Below, in pieces: positions 1-6,946 of a stretch of 64,000 nucleotides of DNA. Source of the stretch: Tranquillimonas rosea (GTDB taxonomy: Bacteria; Pseudomonadota; Alphaproteobacteria; Rhodobacterales; Rhodobacteraceae). The notes under the pieces are model-generated. The model saw only the letters and a list, made by a program, of their open reading frames with translations, ran no database searches and was not told the DNA's origin. A program made the position numbers and the translations under genes. Each line of letters starts with the position of its first letter. Position 1 is the first letter of the stretch. The stretch covers positions 1 to 64,000 of the forward strand of contig NZ_FOGU01000016.1 in NCBI RefSeq assembly GCF_900111315.1, given 5' to 3'.

Positions 1-519
1 ATCGAGGGCTTGGCCGATGAGTTCTATATCCGGCCCGAACCGCCGCGCGACCGTGGCACCGAGGCCGCCCCCGAGCTCGAGGCTTTCTTTGCCCGCTCCG
101 GTGCGACCATCGAGACGAGCGACCAGCCGCGCGCCTACTACGACCTCCGCCGAGACGTGATCCACATGCCGCCGATTGGCACGTTCCACGCCGCGCAAGG
201 CTACTACGGGACGCTCGCCCACGAGCTGACCCACTGGACCGGGGCCGACAAGCGGTTGGAACGCTTCAAGCGGTTCAATGACCGGAAAGCCTACGCCTTC
301 GAGGAATTGGTCGCGGAGATCGGCGCTTGCATGTTGGGCGTGCAGATCGGTGTTGAACCCGAGTTCGACCAGTCCGCCGCGTATGTCGAAGGCTGGCTGC
401 AAGCCATGAAGGACGACAAGCGCGCGATCTTCCGAGCTGCGTCCGAGGCTCAGAAGGCCGTGGACTACATTACCGAAAAGGCGAGCCGCGAAGCACCCGC
501 CGCGCAGGTGGCCGCATAG
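1..519 (+). CDS. ardC: ArdC-family antirestriction protein, C-terminal part (cut by window edge)
   Basis: The frame is already open at base 1, so the N-terminal single-strand-DNA-binding part lies outside the window; 172 codons remain. What is visible is a zincin-like metallopeptidase domain: HELTHWTG gives the HExxH zinc ligands, and EELVAEIGACML about 25 residues later carries a candidate third ligand. ArdC proteins are plasmid-borne antirestriction factors made early after conjugative entry. The TTG at base 10 is only the first possible start inside the window, not the real one. A rho-independent terminator follows 30 bp downstream. The family call is firm; antirestriction activity is inferred from the family. 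Confidence 0.85.
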   Translation: MEGLADEFYIRPEPPRDRGTEAAPELEAFFARSGATIETSDQPRAYYDLRRDVIHMPPIGTFHAAQGYYGTLAHELTHWTGADKRLERFKRFNDRKAYAFEELVAEIGACMLGVQIGVEPEFDQSAAYVEGWLQAMKDDKRAIFRAASEAQKAVDYITEKASREAPAAQVAA

Positions 520-548
520 GCGGTCCCTCCCGCCGCTTGATGCAGCCG

Positions 549-575
549 GCGCGGCCCTCCGGGGCCGCGCTTTTT
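549..575 (+). terminator. Rho-independent terminator after ardC
   Basis: A perfect 9-bp GC stem (GCGCGGCCC / GGGCCGCGC) with a 4-nt loop is followed by five T. It lies 30 bp after the ardC stop and points rightward. A second perfect 11-bp hairpin at 629-659 (CGGGGCGGGGC arms) lacks a T tract and is followed by further CCCCG units. Confidence 0.85.
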
Positions 576-710
576 CATGCCCGCGTCAGGCTAGGCGGGA
601 TTGAGGAAGGAGCCGCCCTTGAAATGAACGGGGCGGGGCAGGTCTCGCGCCCCGCCCCGCCCCGCCCCGTCCCGGCGCTATCGCGCCGATGGCCGCTTTC
701 GCGGCCGCGA

Positions 711-1145
711 TCAGTTGCAGGTGAAGTTCTGGCCCTCGCCCGTCTCGATCCTTCGGGCGCTGCCCTTCATCGTCAGTTCGAGCGTGTCATGCCCGCGCAG
801 GCCATCGAGCAGCGCCCCCCAAGTCTCGGCTGCAACAACCCGCTTGGCGATGCGCCCGCGCTCCGCTTGCACGTTGATCACCGTCTCATCGGGAAATGCG
901 ATCTGCACTGGCCCGCTGAAATCGTCATCGGCCCCGAGCTGCACCATGAGGGCGCTTTCCGGTTGATCGCCGTAGACCTTGTTCGGGTCGCACACCAAGG
1001 AGAGGACCGCGCCGCCGGAGGCAACGCGGTAGAGATCGACGCCACGTTCGAAGTCATGCTGCCAGGCGCTCGCCGGAGCTGCGCCAAGCAGTCCGAGCCA
1101 AGTTGCCAGCCCGAGCGCGCTACACCTTTTCAAGACGCCTAGCAT
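711..1145 (-). CDS. Hypothetical secreted protein
   Basis: A 144-residue protein with a clear Sec signal peptide: basic start MLGVLKR, hydrophobic core, cleavage near APASA-W. The mature part has only two cysteines (SLVCDPNK and the C-terminal NFTCN), which could form one disulfide in the periplasm. I do not recognise a family. The start is supported by GGAG about 9 nt upstream. It overlaps the end of the preceding minus-strand gene by 26 nt, so the two are probably translated from one message. A plus-strand frame of 201 codons over the same DNA has no signal peptide or recognisable domain and looks like a shadow. Confidence 0.6.
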   Translation of the reverse strand: MLGVLKRCSALGLATWLGLLGAAPASAWQHDFERGVDLYRVASGGAVLSLVCDPNKVYGDQPESALMVQLGADDDFSGPVQIAFPDETVINVQAERGRIAKRVVAAETWGALLDGLRGHDTLELTMKGSARRIETGEGQNFTCN

Positions 1146-1311
1146 CGAAGGTCTCCAATTCCTCGAACACGAAATCAGTCACAGGTTCATTGAACCAAGC
1201 GTGCTGACGTTCACCCGTGTTCCACTCGTAGAGGTAGCCAACATGCTCGCGAGCCTCGCGGGTCATAATTTTCCCGACAACCTCTCCGTGTGTCTTTTTT
1301 GTCTTCGCCAT
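1120..1311 (-). CDS. Small hypothetical protein
   Basis: A 63-residue protein beginning MAKTKKTHGEVVGKIM. The longer frame opens 24 codons earlier, but ATG at 1311 has GGAGG 7 nt upstream, so I place the start there. The sequence is basic at the N-terminus and acidic/aromatic after that (HVGYLYEWNTGERQ). It has no membrane segment or cysteine and I do not recognise a family. It precedes and overlaps the secreted protein at 711-1145, suggesting a two-gene unit. The tail region 1384-1522 upstream holds no gene that I can support. Confidence 0.55.
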   Translation of the reverse strand: MAKTKKTHGEVVGKIMTREAREHVGYLYEWNTGERQHAWFNEPVTDFVFEELETFDARRLEKV

Positions 1312-1522
1312 TTTGCGGCCTCCGTCGTGGTGAGGCGGCGGGGTCTTACTGCCCTCCTTCCGCCGGTGGCCTCCCTGGCGCAACCGTGACCGGCCGCGCT
1401 GGCGGTAATGAGCGTGGGATCGCCACTACCTTGCCTGCACCTTGGATGCCTTTTGACCACCCACTAGATCACGTCCTACTACGAAGCGATCGAACCAGAA
1501 CGAAATATAGCCGCATAGACCC

Positions 1523-3100
1523 TTGATTAAGAACGGCAAATATTTTGTCCCCCCGGATGGCGGCGATGACGATTTCAAGACGCTTTTCGCCCGTGTCGCG
1601 GCCGAGGGCATCGGGCGCCCCGTCGATAACGACGGCTGCCCGCAGGGGCCGTGGACACCCGAGCTGCTGACTCAGGCCATTTCGCAGCTCGATGCCAACC
1701 ACGCTGGGATCGAGCTGCGGACGGTTCAGCTCTGGTTCGAGGACAACGAGAAGGGGATTAGCACCGCCAACATTCGGTGGCTTGCCAGGGTGCTAGGTTG
1801 CAACGACCCGGAGGGTGCGAGTGCATGGCAAGTCGCGTTGAGCAAGTCGCAGACCCGGCTGACCGCCCGGCGGCGCGCGCGTCGTAAGAAGGACGCCCCC
1901 CGCGAGACAGAGAAGGATGATCGCTCGCCGGAGGATGCCCCGACACCGGCGCGAGGCGAAGATCCCCGACACGGCTTCAGCCTTGCGCGCGTCTCGGAAG
2001 GGATTTTCAGTCGAGGATCGCCCCTAAACCTGCCCGCCTCCGTCTTCGCTGGAGCCGTCGCGCTTCAATTCGTCTCCTACTTCCTGGCGATCCACGACAT
2101 CACATACGTTCGCGAGGACGGCATCACCAAGCAGGTCGGCTTCCTTTGGGCTCCGAACTGGACCTTCCTCTTCATCGTCTTCATGCCTCTCTTCTTCGCA
2201 TTCGTGGTCGATCAGGTTACGAGCTGGAAGAATGGGGGCCGCTGCGCGCTGCTGTCACATATTCCCGAACACGCCCGCCCCGACGACTGGATGCAGCGGG
2301 TCGAGGCATCGTCCTACACCTATTGGGCCGTCTTTCTGCTCTGCACCGGGTTCGCGGGCGTCTTCCAGTGGGTCAGCGTCCGCCTGCTGCCGGTGCTCAA
2401 CGGTGGCGGTGACTACGCGATAGACTGGGGCTCGCTCGCCCTCGCCCGCCCCGACGAGATCGGGATCATTGAGCAAGTCGCGTTCACCGGGGCCGCATAT
2501 TTCTATATGTGCCTGTGTTTCTACCTGTTCATCGCGGGCCTGATCCTACTTTCGACGGTGGCCGAAGACTACGCGCAGATCGGCAAGACCTTGGATCGGC
2601 AACCGAACATCGCACCAACGCACGAGGCCCAGGCGGCCGGATCGAGGATCATGCGTGGGATCTTCCGGGCCACGGTGGCCGGGTTCCTCGTCGCCATGTG
2701 CATGAAACTAGAGAGCCTTTATGTCGTCACCGCTGCGCCGAGCGTCTGGCATTGGATCTTCTTGGACGCCGCTTCGATCACAACCCGCTTCGGAGACCCG
2801 GTCGATTGGGGCGACTACAGTATGCCGACCCACTTCACGAGCCTCCTGGTCGCGCTCATAGTCGGCGCAATGTATCTCTACGGCGCCATCCGCGTCGGCC
2901 TTACCACGCCCTTCCACGTGCCGTTGGCGAGAACGACGATTGCCGTGCTGTTTCTCGCTTTCGTCTACTTGCTGGTGGGCGTGGTCACTGGCTTCTCGCT
3001 CATGCTGGCGCTCGCCATAGTCGTCTCCGTCTACGGTTTCTTCGATCCCGGCTTCGGCATTCGTTACAGGAGGCAGGAGGCCCGTCAGCATGTTTCATAG
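1523..3100 (+). CDS. rcgA: RcgA-family putative membrane transporter
   Basis: 525 residues from a TTG start; an in-frame TAG lies 15 nt upstream and no ATG or GTG is available nearby. Residues about 1-120 are soluble with a helix-turn-helix-like stretch (RTVQLWFEDNEKGISTANIR) followed by a very basic linker (TARRRARRKK). From about 165 there are some seven hydrophobic segments, for example ALQFVSYFLAI, WTFLFIVFMPLFFAFVV and AYFYMCLCFYLFIAGL. The pairing with the alpha/beta hydrolase that overlaps its 3' end by 11 nt matches the RcgA/RcgR pair named for rhizobial conjugation regulation. That name is from memory of the family pairing; the transported substrate is unknown. Confidence 0.6.
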   Translation: MIKNGKYFVPPDGGDDDFKTLFARVAAEGIGRPVDNDGCPQGPWTPELLTQAISQLDANHAGIELRTVQLWFEDNEKGISTANIRWLARVLGCNDPEGASAWQVALSKSQTRLTARRRARRKKDAPRETEKDDRSPEDAPTPARGEDPRHGFSLARVSEGIFSRGSPLNLPASVFAGAVALQFVSYFLAIHDITYVREDGITKQVGFLWAPNWTFLFIVFMPLFFAFVVDQVTSWKNGGRCALLSHIPEHARPDDWMQRVEASSYTYWAVFLLCTGFAGVFQWVSVRLLPVLNGGGDYAIDWGSLALARPDEIGIIEQVAFTGAAYFYMCLCFYLFIAGLILLSTVAEDYAQIGKTLDRQPNIAPTHEAQAAGSRIMRGIFRATVAGFLVAMCMKLESLYVVTAAPSVWHWIFLDAASITTRFGDPVDWGDYSMPTHFTSLLVALIVGAMYLYGAIRVGLTTPFHVPLARTTIAVLFLAFVYLLVGVVTGFSLMLALAIVVSVYGFFDPGFGIRYRRQEARQHVS

Positions 3101-4091
3101 GTGGCTGGACCGCTGGGATGAGCGCCGCACTCGGCGCAGCGATGATGTGAAGGAGGTGGCGGGGCTGGACCTCCGCGCTGACCTCGCATTTCCCGCATCC
3201 GAGGGCGCCACCACCACAGCCGAGTTTGGCGCGCTGGCGGCCGAGGCCGTCGCGGACTCGGCCTCTTTCTACGGGCTGGATGACGCGCCCCCCGCCGCGA
3301 GCTGGGAAGACGGTTGGCTCAGCTTTCCATCGAGCCTTTTCACCGAGACACCCGAGAACAACACGGTTCGAGCCAAGGTGACAGAAGCCGGTTCATCCGA
3401 TCATGCCCTGATTGTCTTCCATCACTGGAACGCCACTTCGCGCAACGCCCAGCTCGCCCGCTTCTTCGCATGGCGCGGTTTCACCGTTGTTGAGATCGCC
3501 ATGCCCTATCACCTTGAACGCAGCCGCCCCGGCTCTTCGCACGCCGACTACATGCTTAGCCCCAACCTCGGCCGCACGATCCACGCGATGCGCCAGGCAG
3601 TGCTAGATGGGCGGCAGCTCACCGCCATCTTGCAGCGGCGCGGATATGCAAAGGTCTCGGTCCTCGGGATCAGCTTGGGGTCTTGGGTGGCTGGCCTAAT
3701 CGCCGCGCACGAGCCCGCGGTCGCGAAAACTACCCTGTTTCTCACCGCCGGAAGCCTTGCCGATATGGTCTGGACCGGCAGCGCCACGCGCCACATTCGC
3801 GCGAGCCTTGAAGGCGAGATCGAGCTTGCCGAGCTGCGCCGCGCTTGGGCGCCGCTCAGCCTTGAGAGTTACGCAGACAAGCTGGCCCGGCCCGGTCTTG
3901 AGCTGCAAATGGTGCTGGCAGAGCGGGACAAGGTAGTCCTGCCCTCTCTATCGGAGAGTCTGGTTTCCGAGCTGGATCGCTCCGGCGCCCGGTCGCGGGT
4001 CAAGCGGATGAACTGCGGGCACTACTCGCTCACCCTGCCCCCTTACATCATCAGTGCCGGTCTAAGCGCTGCGCGGTTCCTGAACCGCTAG
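3090..4091 (+). CDS. rcgR: RcgR-family alpha/beta hydrolase (putative quorum-lactone hydrolase)
   Basis: 333 residues with the alpha/beta-hydrolase pattern: a first strand HALIVFHHWNATSR, the nucleophile elbow GISLGSW (GxSxG), a later acid candidate LAERDKV and a final histidine in MNCGHYSLT. The start overlaps the upstream rcgA-like gene by 11 nt, so the two are translationally linked. Homologues paired with RcgA are annotated as putative quorum lactone hydrolases and affect conjugation in rhizobia. The lactonase role here is inference from that pairing; the sequence itself shows only a serine hydrolase. Confidence 0.6.
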   Translation: MFHRWLDRWDERRTRRSDDVKEVAGLDLRADLAFPASEGATTTAEFGALAAEAVADSASFYGLDDAPPAASWEDGWLSFPSSLFTETPENNTVRAKVTEAGSSDHALIVFHHWNATSRNAQLARFFAWRGFTVVEIAMPYHLERSRPGSSHADYMLSPNLGRTIHAMRQAVLDGRQLTAILQRRGYAKVSVLGISLGSWVAGLIAAHEPAVAKTTLFLTAGSLADMVWTGSATRHIRASLEGEIELAELRRAWAPLSLESYADKLARPGLELQMVLAERDKVVLPSLSESLVSELDRSGARSRVKRMNCGHYSLTLPPYIISAGLSAARFLNR

Positions 4092-4115
4092 CCCCCCGGC
4101 CTACTCCATCATCTT

Positions 4116-4166
4116 TCTCAAAATATCCTTGGGGGAGCGCCGTAGGCGCGGGGGCTGAAAGCCCCC
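4116..4166. repeat. Rhodobacterales-type intergenic stem-loop element, copy 1
   Basis: After TCTCAAAATATCCTTGGGGG come two adjacent hairpins: GCGCC-gta-GGCGC (4137-4149) and GGGGGCT-gaa-AGCCCCC (4150-4166). It sits between convergent genes (rcgR and virC2), where it can act as a two-way terminator. A second copy with compensating base changes lies at 48762-48813. Confidence 0.7.
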
Positions 4167-4170
4167 TACC

Positions 4171-4896
4171 CTACTTCGTTTTGCGCTTCTTCACGTCTGC
4201 GATGATCGCGTCCAGCTCTGACCAGAACAGCGGCTCAAACTGCCCGCGCAGCATCTCGTTGTCCGATTTTAGGCCCAGCGGGTTCATCGACTCATGGAGC
4301 TTTTCGAGCACCGGCTGACTAACCTGCTTCGTTGTCGTGTAGCGGTGCGTTGAGCCCATCCGTTCCACATTGGGCGCGGCCTCGAACTCCGCTTTCGGTT
4401 CAAACTGCGCCAGGGCGCGACGACCGGCCAGTTTCACCATGTCCATGATCGAGACTGCTTCGGACTGAACAGCTTCGAGCGCCGCGCGGTGATCTTCCTT
4501 CGGGTAGGCGGTCAACGCGACTTTCTTCATCGGCGCAGGCTCCTTGTTTTTTGCTTGCCGCCTCGTGCGCGTCCTTGAGACGTTGGACGGTGCCGCTGGC
4601 GACGGACTCTCCGCTGCGGGTTTTTGACGCGGTTGCGGTGTTGGTGCCTTCGCTTGTGGTTCCTGAGCGGGCTTCTCGTCACTGGCCGTCGCGGCGGCTT
4701 GCGGGGTCTCTGCCTTTGGCACCTCGGTTGTCTTGGGCTCTTGCGAAGCCTGCGCCTCCGGCGCGGCTTTCGGTTCGCTCTTCGTGGGTTCCGAGGCGGG
4801 TTTCGGCTGCGCTTCGTAGTGCCCGCCGAACCCTTGAGAACGGTCTACATTCGGACGGCGGATTTGGGGTTTCTTGCGACGATATTCGCTGCTCAT
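4171..4896 (-). CDS. virC2: VirC2-like conjugal transfer protein
   Basis: 241 residues. The first about 115 are low-complexity, rich in Pro, Glu, Lys and Ala (repeated EPK/PAPQ patterns) and probably disordered. The C-terminal half (from KKVALTAYPKEDHRAALEA) looks folded and helical and could be a ribbon-helix-helix DNA-binding unit as in VirC2. It overlaps the ATP-binding partner gene by 4 nt, the same order as virC1-virC2 of Agrobacterium, where the pair binds the overdrive enhancer beside the T-DNA border. The call rests on architecture and neighbour rather than on strong sequence recall. A ParB-like partner is the alternative. Confidence 0.6.
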   Translation of the reverse strand: MSSEYRRKKPQIRRPNVDRSQGFGGHYEAQPKPASEPTKSEPKAAPEAQASQEPKTTEVPKAETPQAAATASDEKPAQEPQAKAPTPQPRQKPAAESPSPAAPSNVSRTRTRRQAKNKEPAPMKKVALTAYPKEDHRAALEAVQSEAVSIMDMVKLAGRRALAQFEPKAEFEAAPNVERMGSTHRYTTTKQVSQPVLEKLHESMNPLGLKSDNEMLRGQFEPLFWSELDAIIADVKKRKTK

Positions 4897-5585
4897 CGGG
4901 ACGCCTCAATCTGCTCAAGGATCGTGCGCGCTTCGCGCAGTGCATCAAGGTAGTACCGTGCGTGGCCCCGCATGAGTGCGTTCGGGTCATTCCGGCGCTT
5001 CTCTGCCAGTTCGTGCATCGGTCCTTCGCGGTCTACGTCGCCGTGCTGAGCCCGGTCGAGGAACATTTCGTCAATGACCGGGAAGGCTTCTAATGCGGCC
5101 TGCGCCGCAAGGACCATGGATTTCGGCGGCTTCGAGGGCATCCGGGTCAGCACGACCGAAAACGGCGGCATCAGTGACGCGTCATCTGCGGCCTCACACG
5201 CGCGTAGATAGTAATCGTAGGTGTCGCGCGTCATCCTCAGATCGGTTTCACTTGGCATCATGGGGCAGATCAGGAAATTGCTTTGTTCGACCAGAAGGTC
5301 GGCCCACATGCCCCCTGCTCCAAGCGTATCGATGAACGCGTAGTCGAAGCTTTGCTCGGCCTCATCGAGCATCGCTTCGAGCGCATTCGGATCATCAAGT
5401 TCTTTCACTGTCAGCCCCGGCGTTTCGCGGCCCAGGTCTTGGTGCCAGCGGAACAGCGCCTTTTGAGGGTCGGCGTCGATGACCAGTGTTTCGTGCCCGT
5501 TGGACACGGCTGCGTCGGCCACCGCCCGCATGAGCGTCGTCTTTCCGCTGCCGCCTTTTCTCGAAAGCGCCGTGATGACTTTCAT
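4893..5585 (-). CDS. virC1: VirC1-like ParA-family ATPase
   Basis: 230 residues. The deviant Walker A motif SRKGGSGKTTL is at residues 8-18, and Walker B-like segments are LVIDADPQKA and FIDTLGAGG. The frame stays open 189 codons further upstream only because the 7-bp repeat array has no stops. I start at ATG 5585 because ParA proteins begin right before the P-loop and GAGAGG lies about 11 nt upstream. In Agrobacterium VirC1 brings the relaxosome to the VirD4 channel at the pole. Position next to virC2, mobC, virD2 and virD4 supports that role over plain plasmid partition, but partition cannot be excluded. Confidence 0.75.
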   Translation of the reverse strand: MKVITALSRKGGSGKTTLMRAVADAAVSNGHETLVIDADPQKALFRWHQDLGRETPGLTVKELDDPNALEAMLDEAEQSFDYAFIDTLGAGGMWADLLVEQSNFLICPMMPSETDLRMTRDTYDYYLRACEAADDASLMPPFSVVLTRMPSKPPKSMVLAAQAALEAFPVIDEMFLDRAQHGDVDREGPMHELAEKRRNDPNALMRGHARYYLDALREARTILEQIEASR

Positions 5586-5610
5586 CAGAATTCGTCCTCT
5601 CATCTGCTCG

Positions 5611-6018
5611 TTGCGGCCTGCGGCCTGCCATTTGTGGTTTGAGGTTTGCGGTGTGCGGCCCGCTTTGTGCGACGCTCGGTTTGCAATCTGCCGATTGCGG
5701 TCTGCGGTGTCAATATTGCAGCTTGCGGTATGCGGCTGGTGGTATGCGGTGCGTCGTATGTGGCGTGCGGTATGCAATCTGCGGCGTATTGTGGTCGGTT
5801 TTCGGTGCGCGGTGCGCGGTGCGCGGTGCGCGGTACGCGGTGCGCGGTACGCGGTGCGCGGTGCGCGGTGCGCGGTGTGCTTAATGCGGTGTGCGGTGTG
5901 CGGTGTGCGATATCGTATACTGCGGTGCGCGGTCAGCAGTTTGCGGTCTGGGATTCGCGGTGTGCGGTGTGTGGTCTGCGGTTTGTGGCCTGCTGTTCTC
6001 GGCCTGCCGTCTGTGCGG
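5611..6018. repeat. Degenerate 7-bp tandem array (consensus NTGCGGT), about 58 units
   Basis: Cutting the DNA every 7 bases from 5611 keeps the pattern NTGCGGT in register for 44 units to 5918; after a slip of one base it continues for about 14 more from 5920. Units near 5797-5866 are almost perfect (GCGCGGT/ACGCGGT ten times); outer units are diverged. Because 21 bp equals seven codons, frames on both strands run open through it, producing false cysteine-rich (+) and TAHRAPR-like (-) proteins. It lies immediately upstream of virC1, between that gene and the putative oriT. Function unknown; a multi-site binding array for VirC1/VirC2 (overdrive or centromere-like) is my inference. Confidence 0.85.
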
Positions 6019-6267
6019 CGCCTTCGAGGTAGATTCTGGCCGTGACGCGCAGAGGGCAGGGGAGGGCGAGTGACGGCAATGACCTTGAGATCGCCTGTGT
6101 GGGCCGCTGAGTGGCGTTCCGGGCTGCGCGCGGACAACCCCCGCCGGAACACCCCGTGGCGCGCTCTGAGGGCGTTTTTAGCGCGGCCACCTTATCTGTG
6201 ATTTCGGTGGCTTGGTCTCGCCCGATGGGCTCGACATTCGCGGGCCGATCGCCCGCTCAAGCGGAAG

Positions 6268-6319
6268 ACGCCCCAAGTCGTTCAGTGGAAGCTTGCGCTT
6301 CCGTTGATCGGTGGGGCGT
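6268..6319. promoter_or_regulatory. Putative oriT inverted repeat upstream of relaxase genes
   Basis: Outer arms ACGCCCCA (6268-6275) and TGGGGCGT (6312-6319) enclose inner arms GGAAGC (6287-6292) and GCTTCC (6297-6302) around a TTGC loop. It ends about 50 bp before mobC/virD1, the usual place for an origin of transfer. The purine-rich stretch GGGGGGAGAAGATAGCAAG at 6331-6349 could hold the nick. No exact match to a known nic consensus was found, so this is a candidate by position and structure only. The remaining DNA from 6019 to 6370 holds no gene. Confidence 0.45.
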
Positions 6320-6370
6320 GAGGCTCTAATGGGGGGAGAAGATAGCAAGAAATAGAGGCGTTAACTTCAC

Positions 6371-6946
6371 ATGACTCGCACACGCCGACTTCTCCCCCAA
6401 GAGCGATTTTCTATCGCTCGCGAATACGAAAAAGGCGTGTCCGCAAAGGCACTTGCGGTGCGGCACGGCGTTTCGACGCGAACGATCCACTACACCGTTC
6501 GATCTGTCCGAGACGCGAAGACGGAGAACCAGACCAGGACCCGCACAATCGGCGCTCGGGTGACGGAAGACGAGTTGGCAGCGTTCGATCAAGTCTTGAA
6601 ACGCTACGGCATCGAGAGCCGAAACGATGGGTTGCGAGCATTGATGCACGCAGCAGACGGTCTTTTCGTCACCGACGGCGAGCTGAAAGACGAGCTGCAC
6701 AGCCATCGTGTCGCCCTGAACCGCATCGGGAACAACATCAGCCAGATCGCCAAGCGACTGAATGAGGCAAAGCTGAAAGGCTTGAAGCCGCCGATCCATC
6801 AAGACGACGTGGCGCAAATTCGGAGCCTCGCCGGCATGGTCATGACCTTTGGCGATCAGCTTCAAGGGATGATCCTACAGCGCCGCAATGGCCTAGCGCT
6901 TCGCGTTTCAGGTGCTCTAAGGGCGTTCGGTTATGGCTCGCAGTGA
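6371..6946 (+). CDS. mobC: MobC/VirD1-family relaxosome accessory protein
   Basis: 191 residues. An N-terminal helix-turn-helix (KGVSAKALAVRHGVSTRTIH, about 22-41) is followed by a region with VTEDELAAFDQVLKRYG and the hallmark stretch LNRIGNNISQIAKRLNEAK (about 118-136) seen in MobC proteins. These proteins open the oriT DNA so the relaxase can nick. The gene overlaps the relaxase start by 14 nt, giving a coupled mobC-virD2 unit. The N-terminal HTH in front of the MobC domain is an extra that could allow autoregulation at the adjacent oriT. Confidence 0.8.
   Translation: MTRTRRLLPQERFSIAREYEKGVSAKALAVRHGVSTRTIHYTVRSVRDAKTENQTRTRTIGARVTEDELAAFDQVLKRYGIESRNDGLRALMHAADGLFVTDGELKDELHSHRVALNRIGNNISQIAKRLNEAKLKGLKPPIHQDDVAQIRSLAGMVMTFGDQLQGMILQRRNGLALRVSGALRAFGYGSQ

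Noticed and set aside
629-672. Possible G-quadruplex or regulatory element of CCCCG repeats
   Set aside because: Simple GC-rich tandem behind a terminator; nothing further links it to function.
5611-6018. CRISPR array
   Set aside because: Repeat unit is 7 bp with no spacers and no cas genes nearby.
5586-6152. N-terminal extension of VirC1 and three plus-strand cysteine-rich frames over the repeats
   Set aside because: They are open only because a 7-bp repeat gives seven-codon periodic frames without stops on both strands; the ParA fold and ribosome site begin at 5585.
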